Positions 43,618-53,884 of a stretch of DNA of 64,000 bases are shown one piece after another (the first letter of the stretch is position 1; each line of letters begins with the position of its first letter). The notes under the pieces are model-generated. The model was not told the DNA's origin. It did not search any database and was given only the letters and a program-made list of their open reading frames with translations. The translations under genes were made by a program, and so were the position numbers. This stretch comes from JAHRVQ01 sp051278195 (GTDB lineage Bacteria; Pseudomonadota; Gammaproteobacteria; Pseudomonadales; Azotimanducaceae), in contig JBNMQM010000009.1 in assembly GCA_051278195.1 (NCBI GenBank), positions 1 through 64,000 on the forward strand, given 5' to 3'.

Positions 43618-43972
43618 AAGCGCGGGATAAGCGCGCAGCGTAAAGTTCGGGACAGCCGTGATATGGCGTTAATGCACGTTTGCTGGGGTACATCTGCTGG
43701 CAACTTGCGATCCTGATTGAAGAATTCTACGAGAAACGTCCACAGACTATCCGGCATCCTATCCGGCATCACCAAAACATCCACTGGTCCGGCGGGATAG
43801 AAAAGATCAACGTGTAAAGTCGTTTACTTGGTTGATTTTCTATATTGTTGCATCGCGCAGGCAAGGATGCCCTTTCGCGGCGACGTGTAGACGATGATCG
43901 CATGGGTCTTTTCCCAGCGTTTAAGCTGTGTGTAATAATTTTGAAGTACTATAAAAATAAAAAGGTGGGGTA
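43618..43972. other. 355-bp gap with a perfect 12-bp tandem repeat
   Basis: CTATCCGGCATC occurs twice head to tail at 43747-43758 and 43759-43770. Nothing else was resolved; a promoter for the hydrolase at 43973 must be near the right end (GTGTAATAATTTTGAAGTAC is AT-rich). Confidence 0.55.
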
Positions 43973-44974
43973 ATGAAAGTTTTCAAATATGTGGGTGTTG
44001 GGCTTGCGGCGCTGGTCTTAATCGGGGCTGCATTGCTTTACAAAGGCGATATGCCAGCGGAGATTATTGACGCTAAATACGCAAGTGATGCGTCTCAGTT
44101 TCTCAATATCGCATCAGGCGCCAGGGTCCACTTCAGAGATGAAGGTAATCCCGGGGGGCAGCCAGTGGTGCTTATTCATGGATCAAACGCGTCGTTACAT
44201 ACATGGGAAGCCTGGCGCGAAAGACTCGGCGATGACTTTCGTATTATCACATTAGATTTACCGGGGCATGGGTTGACCGGCAGAGTACCAGACGATGATT
44301 ACAGTCCGGCTGGGTTTACGACGGCGATCGATGCGGTGGTTAATCATATCGGTGTGGATAGTTTTGTGCTGGGCGGGAATTCAATGGGTGGCGGTGCCAC
44401 TTGGCGCTACGCACTCGCGCATCCAGAAAAAGTCAGCGCCATGATATTGATAGACGCCAGTGGCCCACCTCAGTGGCGGCGTGAACAGATCGCTGAATCA
44501 GACCCCGATAAGAACTCAAGGCCTATTGTCTTTACCTTGCTGGGTAAGCCATGGTTTCGTGCGCTTATGCGTTATGTGGATCCGTACCTGTTGACGGAGC
44601 AGGGCGTCAAAGCGGCTCACAACAACTCACCTGTGGTAGATCAAAAATTGATTGATCGCTACTACGAACTCTCCATCAGAGACGGTACTCGTGATGCGAC
44701 ATTGCATCGATTTGCGAGCTATGATCCTAATGCTAACGAAACAGTTGATGTTTCAGTATTGACGCAACCCACGCTCATAATGTGGGGCGTTGAAGATGGG
44801 CTGATACCGGTCAGTGTTGCTGACAAGTTTGAGGCTGTATTACCTAACAGCCGGAAGATACTCTATAAGGATGTCGGTCATGTTCCGATGGAAGAAATAC
44901 CCGCTAGATCCGCTGATGACGTGCGGACATTTCTGTCTCGTCTGACAATTGAAGATCAGGACCTGGGCTTTTAG
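43973..44974 (+). CDS. Alpha/beta hydrolase, probably membrane-anchored
   Basis: 333 residues. N-terminal hydrophobic segment (~6-24, VGVGLAALVLIGAALLY), likely an uncleaved anchor, with the catalytic domain outside the membrane. Hydrolase pattern: VVLIHGSNASLHTWEAWRERL (oxyanion loop), RIITLDLPGHGLTG, the nucleophile elbow FVLGGNSMGGGATWRYAL, acid loop IMWGVEDGLIPVSV and GHVPMEEIPA with the catalytic His. The substrate is unknown. Preceded by AAGGTGGGG. Confidence 0.92.
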   Translation: MKVFKYVGVGLAALVLIGAALLYKGDMPAEIIDAKYASDASQFLNIASGARVHFRDEGNPGGQPVVLIHGSNASLHTWEAWRERLGDDFRIITLDLPGHGLTGRVPDDDYSPAGFTTAIDAVVNHIGVDSFVLGGNSMGGGATWRYALAHPEKVSAMILIDASGPPQWRREQIAESDPDKNSRPIVFTLLGKPWFRALMRYVDPYLLTEQGVKAAHNNSPVVDQKLIDRYYELSIRDGTRDATLHRFASYDPNANETVDVSVLTQPTLIMWGVEDGLIPVSVADKFEAVLPNSRKILYKDVGHVPMEEIPARSADDVRTFLSRLTIEDQDLGF

Positions 44975-45003
44975 TTCGTGACGATGGTGAAGGGGATTTT
45001 CAG

Positions 45004-46095
45004 GTGAGTTTGCAAGAACTAACGAGCGCTTGGCTTGGGTTGCCAGAGAAAGGCTTTGCCCGCAGCCCAACCGTGAACAACCGTGCGATTCACTGTGACT
45101 GTTCTGGGCTAGTCAACTTGCTGTGCGACCATTTAGCGGTGCCGAAGCCCTACGCCTTAAAGCAGCCGAGGGCTGTTCATTACTTTGCCATCTTGCAGGA
45201 AATAGGCTCCAGCAATATCTCTCAAATAAAACCTTGGAATCTGTTGGCTTGGCGTAAGGAAAATGTGCCAAAGTCAGGGGATAGCGGCCACGTTCTGCTG
45301 GTAGTCGGGGAGCCGATAAAAGTTGAAGAGAATGTTTATCGGTTGGAGGTCGTTGATTCTACTAAGTTCGAAAAAGGCTTGGCCCAACGCGAGATTCGCT
45401 TGCACACTAATGCCCTAGGCCGAGTGATTGGCGTGCAATTGCATTTGTCTGAAACAAAAGTTAAGCGCAGCCCCATCTATCATGCGCCTTTGCTCAATAA
45501 CCGCTATTGCTTAGGTTGTGGCATTCCTCACACGTTGTGTCTATGCCATCAAGTGCATGTGAGCCGTCTTGAGCCTTCCGTAATAATTCTTCGCCATCCC
45601 CAGGAGCGCAGTAAAACGCTTTCGACCGTATCGTTAATCAAACTACGCTATCCGCAAGTTCTTGTAAGAGAAGGTGAGATTTTCAGTCCTCTACGGCAAA
45701 AAAATTTAGCCGTTGTGTTTCCCGACGCTGAAGGTGAACACGTTAGGCCTAATAGCCCGACATCTACCGACAATAACCGTATCGCACAAACGCAGCAGAA
45801 AACATGGATCTTGCTAGATGCAACCTGGCGTAAAGCGAAACGGATGCTGCACGAGAACACTTGGCTGGCCACGCTACCGCGGGTAAGTGTCGCGCCAGAG
45901 GCAGTGTCAGACTATTTGTTGCGCAAGGTCCCCAATGCTAATGCTCTTTCGACGGTTGAAGCTTTCGCTATGGTTCAGAATGACCCGGCCTTGCAGTCGT
46001 TGTTTAAAGTTTTTATGCACAAGCAAATCGAACTGATGGGCAAAGAAAAATACGCAAGCAATTATCGCGACCATATTAACTACACGCCGTTGTAG
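45004..46095 (+). CDS. Fusion of an NlpC/P60-like domain with a DTW (tRNA acp3U) transferase
   Basis: 363 residues. The N-terminal half (~1-150) has an NlpC/P60 cysteine-peptidase pattern: HCDCSGLVNLLC with Cys33 as nucleophile and GDSGHVLLVVG with His96 as base, plus the DSTK end. The C-terminal half (~165-363) is a DTW domain: C169-x2-C172-x6-C179-x-C181 zinc site, ILRHPQERSKTLST, and LLDATWRKAKRML with the Asp-x-Thr-Trp signature (Asp272). DTW proteins (TapT/YfiP) add aminocarboxypropyl to uridine in tRNA. Continuous in one frame. GTG start (45004), 29 bp after the hydrolase. Confidence 0.82.
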   Translation: MSLQELTSAWLGLPEKGFARSPTVNNRAIHCDCSGLVNLLCDHLAVPKPYALKQPRAVHYFAILQEIGSSNISQIKPWNLLAWRKENVPKSGDSGHVLLVVGEPIKVEENVYRLEVVDSTKFEKGLAQREIRLHTNALGRVIGVQLHLSETKVKRSPIYHAPLLNNRYCLGCGIPHTLCLCHQVHVSRLEPSVIILRHPQERSKTLSTVSLIKLRYPQVLVREGEIFSPLRQKNLAVVFPDAEGEHVRPNSPTSTDNNRIAQTQQKTWILLDATWRKAKRMLHENTWLATLPRVSVAPEAVSDYLLRKVPNANALSTVEAFAMVQNDPALQSLFKVFMHKQIELMGKEKYASNYRDHINYTPL

Positions 46096-46120
46096 TCCCA
46101 AGGTTCCTAACGTGAGGCGC

Positions 46121-47281
46121 CTACACCTCGTTGAACAGTCGCTCGATATCGGCGAGCAGTGAGTCTTTGAGCGTTAATCTATCAAGCCAAGCGGCGGGTA
46201 TGCCGTGATCACCATCAAAACCAAAATGTGCGCCACAGGCAGCACCCAGCATGATGGCACGACCACAATTGTCGCCACCGGCTAAAATGTTTTGGCGCAT
46301 GGCTTGTGCAAAAGAAGTTGCCGATCGCAGGTTATACAGCACGCTAGCGACGCCGCAGCCCAGATCACAGTTCAAACCATATTTGCTGGTGACCTCGCTT
46401 ACCGACGCCGTCTCATTAAGTACCGCCGTCAGATGCTCACGGGTGGTCGCTGATGCGGCCTTCAGTCCCGCAGCAATGGCTGCCTCAACGGGTTGGCCAA
46501 GTATCAGTTCGCGAAGCGTAGCGGCGCTTACCTGACCATAGTCGATAGCCCGCGGTGCATTGTTAGTCACCTTTATCGCGCTGGTCACCATGTCGTTGAG
46601 CTCGGTGTTTTCTAGCTGGCGGGCGACCAACACCGGTAGCTTGCTGATGGCGGGCAGTTGTTCGTCATGCGCACCCGGATAGTCGCTGGTGCTTTCCAAC
46701 GCAGCAACCAGCGCTAGTGCATAGGTGCGACTGTCTTGCGGGTGTGGCAAAGACAACGCCATTTTAGTGACTGCATCGGTGAGGGCGGTGCCTTGATAGC
46801 GTTTGGCGGCGGCCAAAACCCGGGTCATCACCGAGGCGCGCTGTTTTTCATCGCCAGCAAACGGAATTTTTCCAGCCAGTACTAGCTGCTCGCGTTCGTT
46901 GTTGTAGAGAGTGTCTAGCGTCTGCCGAGTGGGTCGATCGATGTAACCTGCGAAACTACCGCCATAGCCAAAATGGCTCCTGAAGGCCTCTTGATAGTGC
47001 ATACGGTCATACTGGCCCCGAGTGGCAGACATAGATATGAGCATGACTCTGGTTTGTTCACCATAATGCGAGAGGTCTCCTGCTGTTTTACCGCCATGCG
47101 CAAAGTAGCCGACGTTGCCGCTAAAATCAGACACCGACGGTGTGCGGAACTCGGGTACTTCGGGCGCCAGTTCTGTCAGTCGCTGCTGGCTGTATAGCCA
47201 GTGCAGACCCATGGTGGCGGCATCGGCAACAAGGGCGCCGATAATGGCATTCTTACCGCGCTGGATAGCGTCTGAGTTCAT
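46121..47281 (-). CDS. ADP-ribosylglycohydrolase-family protein
   Basis: 386 residues, all helical. Family signatures: NAIIGALVADAATMGLHWLYS at the start, and near the end LAGGDNCGRAIMLGAACGAHFGFDG (the metal-binding Asp-rich loop of the ADPRH fold, here GDNCGR). It may hydrolyse ADP-ribosyl or related bonds. The acidic first motif of DraG-type enzymes is weak (VADAATM). ATG 47281. Confidence 0.85.
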   Translation of the reverse strand: MNSDAIQRGKNAIIGALVADAATMGLHWLYSQQRLTELAPEVPEFRTPSVSDFSGNVGYFAHGGKTAGDLSHYGEQTRVMLISMSATRGQYDRMHYQEAFRSHFGYGGSFAGYIDRPTRQTLDTLYNNEREQLVLAGKIPFAGDEKQRASVMTRVLAAAKRYQGTALTDAVTKMALSLPHPQDSRTYALALVAALESTSDYPGAHDEQLPAISKLPVLVARQLENTELNDMVTSAIKVTNNAPRAIDYGQVSAATLRELILGQPVEAAIAAGLKAASATTREHLTAVLNETASVSEVTSKYGLNCDLGCGVASVLYNLRSATSFAQAMRQNILAGGDNCGRAIMLGAACGAHFGFDGDHGIPAAWLDRLTLKDSLLADIERLFNEV

Positions 47282-47356
47282 GATGTCCTCACTCGTTAAA
47301 AAGTATTAGTGAAAAGATGTCGGCTAGAAAGTTCCGGTGCAACAGAGCATCGTGTT

Positions 47357-47836
47357 TTAGTCACTCGCTGGTGCTGCGTGTATCGGGTCGATCCAATGCA
47401 AACCGTTAGGGTCTTCGACAACGGGAATGTCTAGATTGACGACCACAGATTCCTGGTCACTGCGCACCAGAATGCATTCTAACGGTTGATCGCCGCCCGC
47501 ATTGATCTCCTGATGTGGCACGTAAGGGGGTATAAAAATGAAGTCGCCGGGGCCAGCTTCAGCAACAAACTCAAGTTGTTCACCCCAGCGCATACGTGCT
47601 TTGCCGCTGAGGACGTAAATAATGCTCTCCAATGCCCCATGATGGTGGACGCCGGTCTTGGCGTGGGGGTGTATCTGCACCGTACCCGCCCAGAGTTTTT
47701 GTGCCCCAGCTGTTGCGAAATTGATCGCAGCGGCGCGGTTCATACCCGCTGTCTGTGGTGTATTACTGTCTAGGTGATCACCGCTAATGACTTTGACGCC
47801 CGATGTTTTCCAGTCAACTGCTGTCATTTTGTTCAC
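47357..47836 (-). CDS. Cupin-domain protein
   Basis: 159 residues. One cupin barrel: HPHAKTGVHHHGALESIIYVLSGKARMRWGE (His-x-His and Glu of motif 1) and GPGDFIFIPPYVPHQEINA (motif 2 with the last metal His). This set is a full metal site. Probable small dioxygenase, isomerase or sensor; the substrate is unknown. ATG 47836. Confidence 0.9.
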   Translation of the reverse strand: MNKMTAVDWKTSGVKVISGDHLDSNTPQTAGMNRAAAINFATAGAQKLWAGTVQIHPHAKTGVHHHGALESIIYVLSGKARMRWGEQLEFVAEAGPGDFIFIPPYVPHQEINAGGDQPLECILVRSDQESVVVNLDIPVVEDPNGLHWIDPIHAAPASD

Positions 47837-47973
47837 TCTGTTGGAGTCCTCGCAACACCTTACCAGTGTTTATTGATTTTAATGAGTATCAGATATTTAT
47901 TGATCGACAGCATCCTGCATTAAAATCGTCGCCGTTGTAACATATAGGGTTTACAAATCGGGGAAGTGGACGG

Positions 47974-49827
47974 GTGAACAAGGATCTGAAGAAGGTGGTG
48001 TGTGGGACAGTGCTGATGTTGCTTGCAGGCTGTAACCCAGCTAAACAAGCGGTATCGGTAGCTACGACCGGGGTAGCTACGACCGGGGTAGCTACAACCA
48101 AGGTAACCGCAACCGACTATGCCACGCTGTTGACCGACTATGCCAACTGGCGTAATGAGGTCGATCCTGTCGCCGCCACGTCGATGGGATACAGTCAGTA
48201 CAATCATCTTTTTGCTGACAATCTGAGTGACCGCTATCTCAACGATAAGACATCATCGCTAAAAACATGGCAGGCGCGTGTCCAAGCGATGCTGGATGCC
48301 GATATAACTCAGTTGCAAAAAGACGAACTGGCAATACTTCGCTACCTGATCGATACGCAACTGGCGGGCGTCGAACTGGGTATACAACCCGGTACGATGT
48401 ATACGCTGCATCCGCTGCACTCTTATCATCGAAGTACCCATCACGAATTCGTTAAGTTAGCGCGGGGTACAGGCTCGCAGCCTTTCAACAACAAACAGGA
48501 CTATGCTGATTTTCTGCAGAGACTTGTAGGGTTTAAGGTTTGGCTGATGAGCGCACAGTCACGCATGGAAGAAGCTGTGGCACTGAATAAAACATTACCG
48601 CGCAAAATCATCATCAAGATGATCCCGCAATTTGAGCCATGGATATCCAATGACCCTGCTATCAACCCATTTTATGGCTCGCTGAGTCAATTCCCTGCTG
48701 GGGTTTCTGAGCAAGATCAGCGGCAGATCATTGCTGACTACTCCCGCTTCATTGAAACGGACCTTATTCCGGTTTTTGCGTTGATGAAACGCTATCTTGA
48801 AACCGAGTACCTTGCGCATGCCCAAGTTGCCGATGGTTTGTCTGCGATTGAGGGTGGCGCTGATTTGTACGCATTTTTGGTCCAGTACTGGACAACAACC
48901 GATATGACGGCAGAAGCGTTGCATCAACGAGGCTTATCAGAGGTTGCTAGAATCACGGAAGAAATGCTGTCGGTTAAATCTAATGTGGGATTTGAAGGCT
49001 CGTTGCCGGAATTTTTTACTTTCATTAATACAGACCCTCAATTTTTTCCTTTTAATACCATTGATGAAGTTATCCAACGCCATTATCGATCATGGGAAAC
49101 GATGGCACCCTTTGTTGATGCGCTGTTTAGTATTCAACCCAAAACACCCTTTGAAATACGTCCCGTTGATGCAGCCATTGCCAATGCCGCTACGGCGAAT
49201 TATGACGGCCCAAATCTTGATGGCACGCGAGCGGGCATTTTTTATGATGCCATTCCTGATGCGACTCAATACAACAGTTTCGCGATGGAAAGTCTGTTTC
49301 TGCACGAGGCTATTCCTGGCCACCATTTTCAAATCGCCCTGGAAATGGAATCGGTGGATATTCCGGTGTATCGAAAAACGATGAATTTCGGTGCTTTTAG
49401 TGAGGGCTGGGCGTTGTACACAGAGAGTCTAGGTAAAGCGTTGGGTCTGTACACAGACCCCTATCAGTACATGGGCAGACTGCAGGCTGAAATGCTGCGT
49501 GCAGCGCGATTAGTTGTGGACACCGGCCTACATACAAAGGGGTGGACGCGAGAGCAAGCGATTGAGTACTTCCGAGATGTAATGCCTATCTCGGAAGAGG
49601 AGGCTACCGTGCATATTGAACGCTACATGGTGAGGCCTGGGCAGGCGCTATCTTACAAAATAGGCGAATTGAAAATCCAGGCGTTACGCAAGCGATCTGA
49701 AGTAGCGTTGGGTGATTCGTTCAATTTGACCGACTTCCATGATCTGATTCTCGCAGGCGGCGGCATGCCATTGATCATTCTTGAAGCAAGAGTCGAGCAG
49801 TGGATTGAATCGCAGATAAAGCATTGA
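47974..49827 (+). CDS. DUF885-family lipoprotein, probable metallo-peptidase
   Basis: 617 residues from GTG 47974, with GGGGAAGTGGACGG upstream. A lipobox (LMLLAGC) makes it a lipoprotein. A short Val/Ala/Thr linker comes from a 15-bp tandem repeat (GTAGCTACGACCGGG, nt ~48059-48103). The DUF885 body ends with the active-site-like ESLFLHEAIPGHHFQIALEME (His-Glu...His) and FSEGWALYTESLGKALG, the standard signatures. Probably a periplasmic or outer-membrane peptidase. Confidence 0.9.
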   Translation: MNKDLKKVVCGTVLMLLAGCNPAKQAVSVATTGVATTGVATTKVTATDYATLLTDYANWRNEVDPVAATSMGYSQYNHLFADNLSDRYLNDKTSSLKTWQARVQAMLDADITQLQKDELAILRYLIDTQLAGVELGIQPGTMYTLHPLHSYHRSTHHEFVKLARGTGSQPFNNKQDYADFLQRLVGFKVWLMSAQSRMEEAVALNKTLPRKIIIKMIPQFEPWISNDPAINPFYGSLSQFPAGVSEQDQRQIIADYSRFIETDLIPVFALMKRYLETEYLAHAQVADGLSAIEGGADLYAFLVQYWTTTDMTAEALHQRGLSEVARITEEMLSVKSNVGFEGSLPEFFTFINTDPQFFPFNTIDEVIQRHYRSWETMAPFVDALFSIQPKTPFEIRPVDAAIANAATANYDGPNLDGTRAGIFYDAIPDATQYNSFAMESLFLHEAIPGHHFQIALEMESVDIPVYRKTMNFGAFSEGWALYTESLGKALGLYTDPYQYMGRLQAEMLRAARLVVDTGLHTKGWTREQAIEYFRDVMPISEEEATVHIERYMVRPGQALSYKIGELKIQALRKRSEVALGDSFNLTDFHDLILAGGGMPLIILEARVEQWIESQIKH

Positions 49828-49927
49828 ATCAGGCCTAACGCTTTTAGCAGGTCAGGTGGCTGGTCTCGTCTACCTTCGCGCTACTGCCGAAGGCTGCAAG
49901 TGCCCGTGGTGCCGGCCATCTCTGATT

Positions 49928-52171
49928 TTACGCCGATTCCAGCTCAGCAATCGTGAGAGAGGCTTCTGCCAGACGTCGGGACAGGGAGCCCGAAATGTTC
50001 TTCATGATAGTGACTGCCACGAGGGGTTGATCAACGCAAAGCTGCTCAAATGCCAGTAGCGACATAAAATATAATACCGCCGGTGCGAGTGCCTGCACGT
50101 TCGCTGTTCGCAACGCACCACTAAAAATGGCCATTTCCCCAAGATTAACGCCTGGCCCGAATTCGACCAGAGAATACACCGTGTCGTTCTCTCGGGTCTT
50201 GAGGATGCTTACTCGGCCTTTTACTAGCACATATAGACCATCAGCCAAATCGCCTTCGGTAATGATCAACGCGCCAGCCTCAAATTCTCGGCGCTCGAGC
50301 ACCAACATAGTGAGCTCAGTGTCGGTCAGTGATGTGAAGGCAACTGTGTCGGCTAGATTTAGTTCACTGTCTGTGAAATCCTCATGCCCGTAGGCAGACA
50401 ATAATTGCCGCTCTGCTTGGGCAAGACCGGCATTGAGTTCGTCAAATACTCGGTCACTTGACATGGGCAATGTCAGACCAAACTCCCTGAGAAGATCCAG
50501 CATCGCACCGTTTGCTGGCAGGCCTGTTAACAACAATGTCTTGTTCTGAGCGCTCAATCTTCGGTCAATCTTCGACAGTACCAGCACACCAGAACTGTCG
50601 ATATCGGACACGCGCTTGAAGTCGACTAACACCGTGGTTACGGAAGGCATGATTGATTCTAGGTAGTTGGCCAAGTAGTCAGTATTGCCAAAAAATAGTG
50701 TCCCCTGCAGGGTAATAATTTGAATAGCGTCGCCTTTTTCATCCAGCAGTTTCATGGCCTGATTGTCACGCACGACGTTGGAGTGCAGTACACTGCCGCC
50801 CAGCTGTTGGCGAACCAGAGACTTGCTAGACTTAATCAGAAAATGCAGCAACTCAAGCACCAGACCAGTCAGTACCGCCGTCACCAGATCGGCAAAAATA
50901 ATGAGTAGCATGACAATGCTGACTAGCCCCAGATTGAAACAAATGTTGCGCCACAACTCGGAGCGTCGCATCGACAGTGCTTTTTTTGCCAGCTGCAGCG
51001 GCCAGGTGTCAAAGGTTTGGAATGACATAACGATTAAGGCGCCAGCAATAACCGACAGGGGAATAACGGCTATCATGGCGCCTAGCCCAAGGACGCAGCC
51101 AATCAGGAGTAAGCTTGCTAAAACATGCGCTAGGCGCGTGCGGCCGCCACTTTGATAGTTGAGCAATACGTTGGTCGGTGAACCGCCGCTGGGAATGCCG
51201 GAAAAAATGGCAGCAACAAAATTGCCAGCGCCGAGGCCGGTTAACTCGCCGACAGGGTTGTGACGATTATTAGTCAGCGCATCTGCTGCTGCCGCTGTGA
51301 CTAGCCCGCCGATAGAGGTGACTAAAGTTATCGCTACCGCAGCGACAAAGATCGCGGGACCTATCACCATGATGCCGTCGTTTAATGCGAGTGCGAGTAT
51401 GTCAGCGGAGCGTGCAGGCGTTGGTAGACCTGCAGGAAGGGCGCCTACAGTGGGGCCTAGAATGATGGAGCCCGACTCAGCACCGAGATGGTTAAGTGCC
51501 CAATAACTCAACGTGCCGGTTAGCATGCCGATCAATAGCGAGGGTAGGCGGGGTAGCCAGCGCTTGCTTAGATAAATGCTTAGCATAGTGCTAACGCCAA
51601 TCATTAGGTCGAAATGATTGATACCAGCAAACAGGCGTGCGCCAAACGTCATTGAGGGGTCATTGTCCAAGCCAAGCAGCCAAGGCAGTTGGTGGAACGC
51701 CACAAGGACAATAATGCCATTCATGATGCCGGTGATCACCGTGTGGGGAACCAGCTTAATAAGGTTGCCCAAGCGTAGCTGGCCGATCAAAATTTGCATC
51801 ACGCCTACTAGTGCTGTGCACAGCATCATCGCATTTAGCGCTACTATGGGTAATTCTGCCGGGCTGACGCTTAGCGCTTCAGCCACTCGAGCATCGCCGA
51901 CTATGGTGCCACCGAGGCCGCTCAGCAGGCCTGCAGCCGCCGAGCCAGGCGCATTGAATTGGAAACGCGAAGCGCCGGCGAAAGAGCAGACGAGTGTCGC
52001 CGCAATCAGACCAATTAGGCCAGCGAGCGCACCCAATGCTGAATAGTCGCTCCCCAGTGACATAGTCGCTACAAGGCCTACGCCAATCGCTGTAGGCGCA
52101 GACACAATCACAACATTTAGTGCCGCGGCGCTGTCACCTCTGAAGTTACTAAGAACCCCTGCCTTTACCAA
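49928..52171 (-). CDS. SulP anion transporter with STAS and cyclic-nucleotide-binding domains
   Basis: 747 residues. SulP transport domain ~1-460 with GVGLVATMSLGSDYSALGALAGLIG, PGSAAAGLLSGLGGT and PSGGSPTNVLLNYQSGGRTRLAHV. STAS domain ~480-590 (QGTLFFGNTDYLANYL, VDFKRVSDIDSSGVLVLSK). cNMP-binding domain ~620-740 with a phosphate-binding-cassette-like NLGEMAIFSGALRTANV (Arg at the cassette). Likely transports bicarbonate, sulfate or another anion, with transport possibly tuned by cAMP. The start codon is GTG at 52171; it is a single-gene unit. Confidence 0.9.
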   Translation of the reverse strand: MVKAGVLSNFRGDSAAALNVVIVSAPTAIGVGLVATMSLGSDYSALGALAGLIGLIAATLVCSFAGASRFQFNAPGSAAAGLLSGLGGTIVGDARVAEALSVSPAELPIVALNAMMLCTALVGVMQILIGQLRLGNLIKLVPHTVITGIMNGIIVLVAFHQLPWLLGLDNDPSMTFGARLFAGINHFDLMIGVSTMLSIYLSKRWLPRLPSLLIGMLTGTLSYWALNHLGAESGSIILGPTVGALPAGLPTPARSADILALALNDGIMVIGPAIFVAAVAITLVTSIGGLVTAAAADALTNNRHNPVGELTGLGAGNFVAAIFSGIPSGGSPTNVLLNYQSGGRTRLAHVLASLLLIGCVLGLGAMIAVIPLSVIAGALIVMSFQTFDTWPLQLAKKALSMRRSELWRNICFNLGLVSIVMLLIIFADLVTAVLTGLVLELLHFLIKSSKSLVRQQLGGSVLHSNVVRDNQAMKLLDEKGDAIQIITLQGTLFFGNTDYLANYLESIMPSVTTVLVDFKRVSDIDSSGVLVLSKIDRRLSAQNKTLLLTGLPANGAMLDLLREFGLTLPMSSDRVFDELNAGLAQAERQLLSAYGHEDFTDSELNLADTVAFTSLTDTELTMLVLERREFEAGALIITEGDLADGLYVLVKGRVSILKTRENDTVYSLVEFGPGVNLGEMAIFSGALRTANVQALAPAVLYFMSLLAFEQLCVDQPLVAVTIMKNISGSLSRRLAEASLTIAELESA

Positions 52172-52668
52172 GTCGCTTGCTCACTATTTCATATTAAGGA
52201 ATACCACTACAGCAACTGACGTTTGCGGTCGCGAATATCGACGCAAGCGATAGGCAGACAACCGCTCAAGTGAAGAGCAGATTAGGGCGCATAGGGCGAA
52301 ATGGCAAGGGGTTGCACAATAACATTGCATGACCCAGCCTTGGTTAGAACAGGTACGCCAGTCAAAGCCCTAACCGCGAAAAGACACGGGTTTTCATTAA
52401 ACGCAGCCGTTGCTTGCCAGCATGATCAACGAGAATGATTAGCGCGATTACGCTAGTATGTTGGACGACCGGCTGCCTGACTTGAACGATTGACCATTAG
52501 CGCTGACGGTGACATGCAGTCTCTAACTTCGCGAGTATTGTGCGACCGAAACTAACGGACTCCGATCTTTCCGACGCCGCGAAGGTGCCGAAAAACTGCC
52601 TATTCAGACAGCGGCTGATCCCGAGATTGTTAAGCACAGCCGTATTTTTTGACGTGAAGAAAAAAACA

Positions 52669-53215
52669 TTTCACGGTGTCCTCGCGTCAAATTTAACCTT
52701 GAGAAACCTTGTTGTTCCCAGGCAGCGTAGTAAGCGATGAAACAGGGTAAGTCAGAAGGTCAAGGCAATACCTCCCTTGCGACGCAATCTGAGCAAGACC
52801 TTTTTGCGTCATTAACCGAGCTCTGCGCCTTAAGCGTGTATTTCGAATTGATATAACGCAATGTCAACGATGCGGAGGAGTGAAGCGGATCATTGCTGAA
52901 ATCACTGATTCTGCTGCTATTCAATAAATACTCGCGCATTTACGTGGCCCGCCACGCTTGCAACCTTCGAATGCAGCTACAACCTAGGTCTGAAATCTAT
53001 GCCTTTTTCTTCCGAAAAGAAACAAAGGCGTGAATGCCACGGCCTTTCGAAAAGCCTTCGTAGGTGAAAGGCTTAAGGTGTTGTAAGTCATCGCTGTAAG
53101 TCGATGACAGATATTAGCCATGTAATGGGTCGTTGCACAAAATCACGCCTAAACCAGAGGCCATGGAATTTTTGGTTCTGCAGATAAATGTGGTTTATAC
53201 GTTCTGTCTGCGACA
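52669..53215 (+). pseudogene. IS91-family (Y2 HUH) transposase 3'-end remnant, left copy
   Basis: Decayed, plus-strand. In one frame at 52669-52737: FHGVLASNLTLRNLVVPRQ, matching the IS91 transposase segment of the type HGVLAPNAKLR. In the frame starting at 52814: NRALRLKRVFRIDITQCQR with the following CGG and IIAEITD, the C-terminal zinc-ribbon part (Cys-x2-Cys, TGT 52862 and TGC 52871), ending in a stop and HLRG near 52960. The downstream ~250 bp also aligns with the right copy (cluster of Tpn-end sequence). Frameshifts and stops make it non-functional. Confidence 0.8.
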
Positions 53216-53884
53216 TCCATCAACGCACGATAACTTACGCGGAATTTTGCTAAGAACGCACAAACACGATCTGCTATTTGCACCGGATTGAGCGCTAATG
53301 ATTAAAACGGTAAGTGATCGGCAATTGTTTCCGTAACTTAGAACCTAATAGTGGGTGCCCTGAGTTGCTCCTTCTTTTTTTTCGCGTGTGGTGGTCGTTC
53401 TTCCTCCTCGTCAAAAGTTCTGTCAAAAACTTAATGTTAACGCAGCATAACGTGGAATTTTCAATGTAATCACATTGATTTATTTTTGATTTTTTCGTTT
53501 GATAATTCTTCGTGACGCGCTATGTGGCACCCTACCAACTAGGTAGGCCTAGACATCTAAACCTCCCACGTTGCGACCGATGAAACGAGGTCCAGTTTTT
53601 CGAAATTTGATCGCTGTTAACGTACAACAGCAAGTGGCGGTTTGTGGGTCAAATAGCGTCAACAAAAATCTGCTATCAGGAAAAGCAGCCAATTCACTTC
53701 TGCGCCACAAGTAAATCTCTTAAGTGATCAACCAACATTCTGTAAGCCATCAGATCAGTAACTGGCAGATATTGACCGTTTCCATAAGAAAATTCGTGAT
53801 TTAAACTTCTTTTCGCAAAACCTCCAAATTAAGATGTGTTTGAAAATTTGGAAAGCTTTGCTCAAAGCAAAAATTCCCAGAGCC

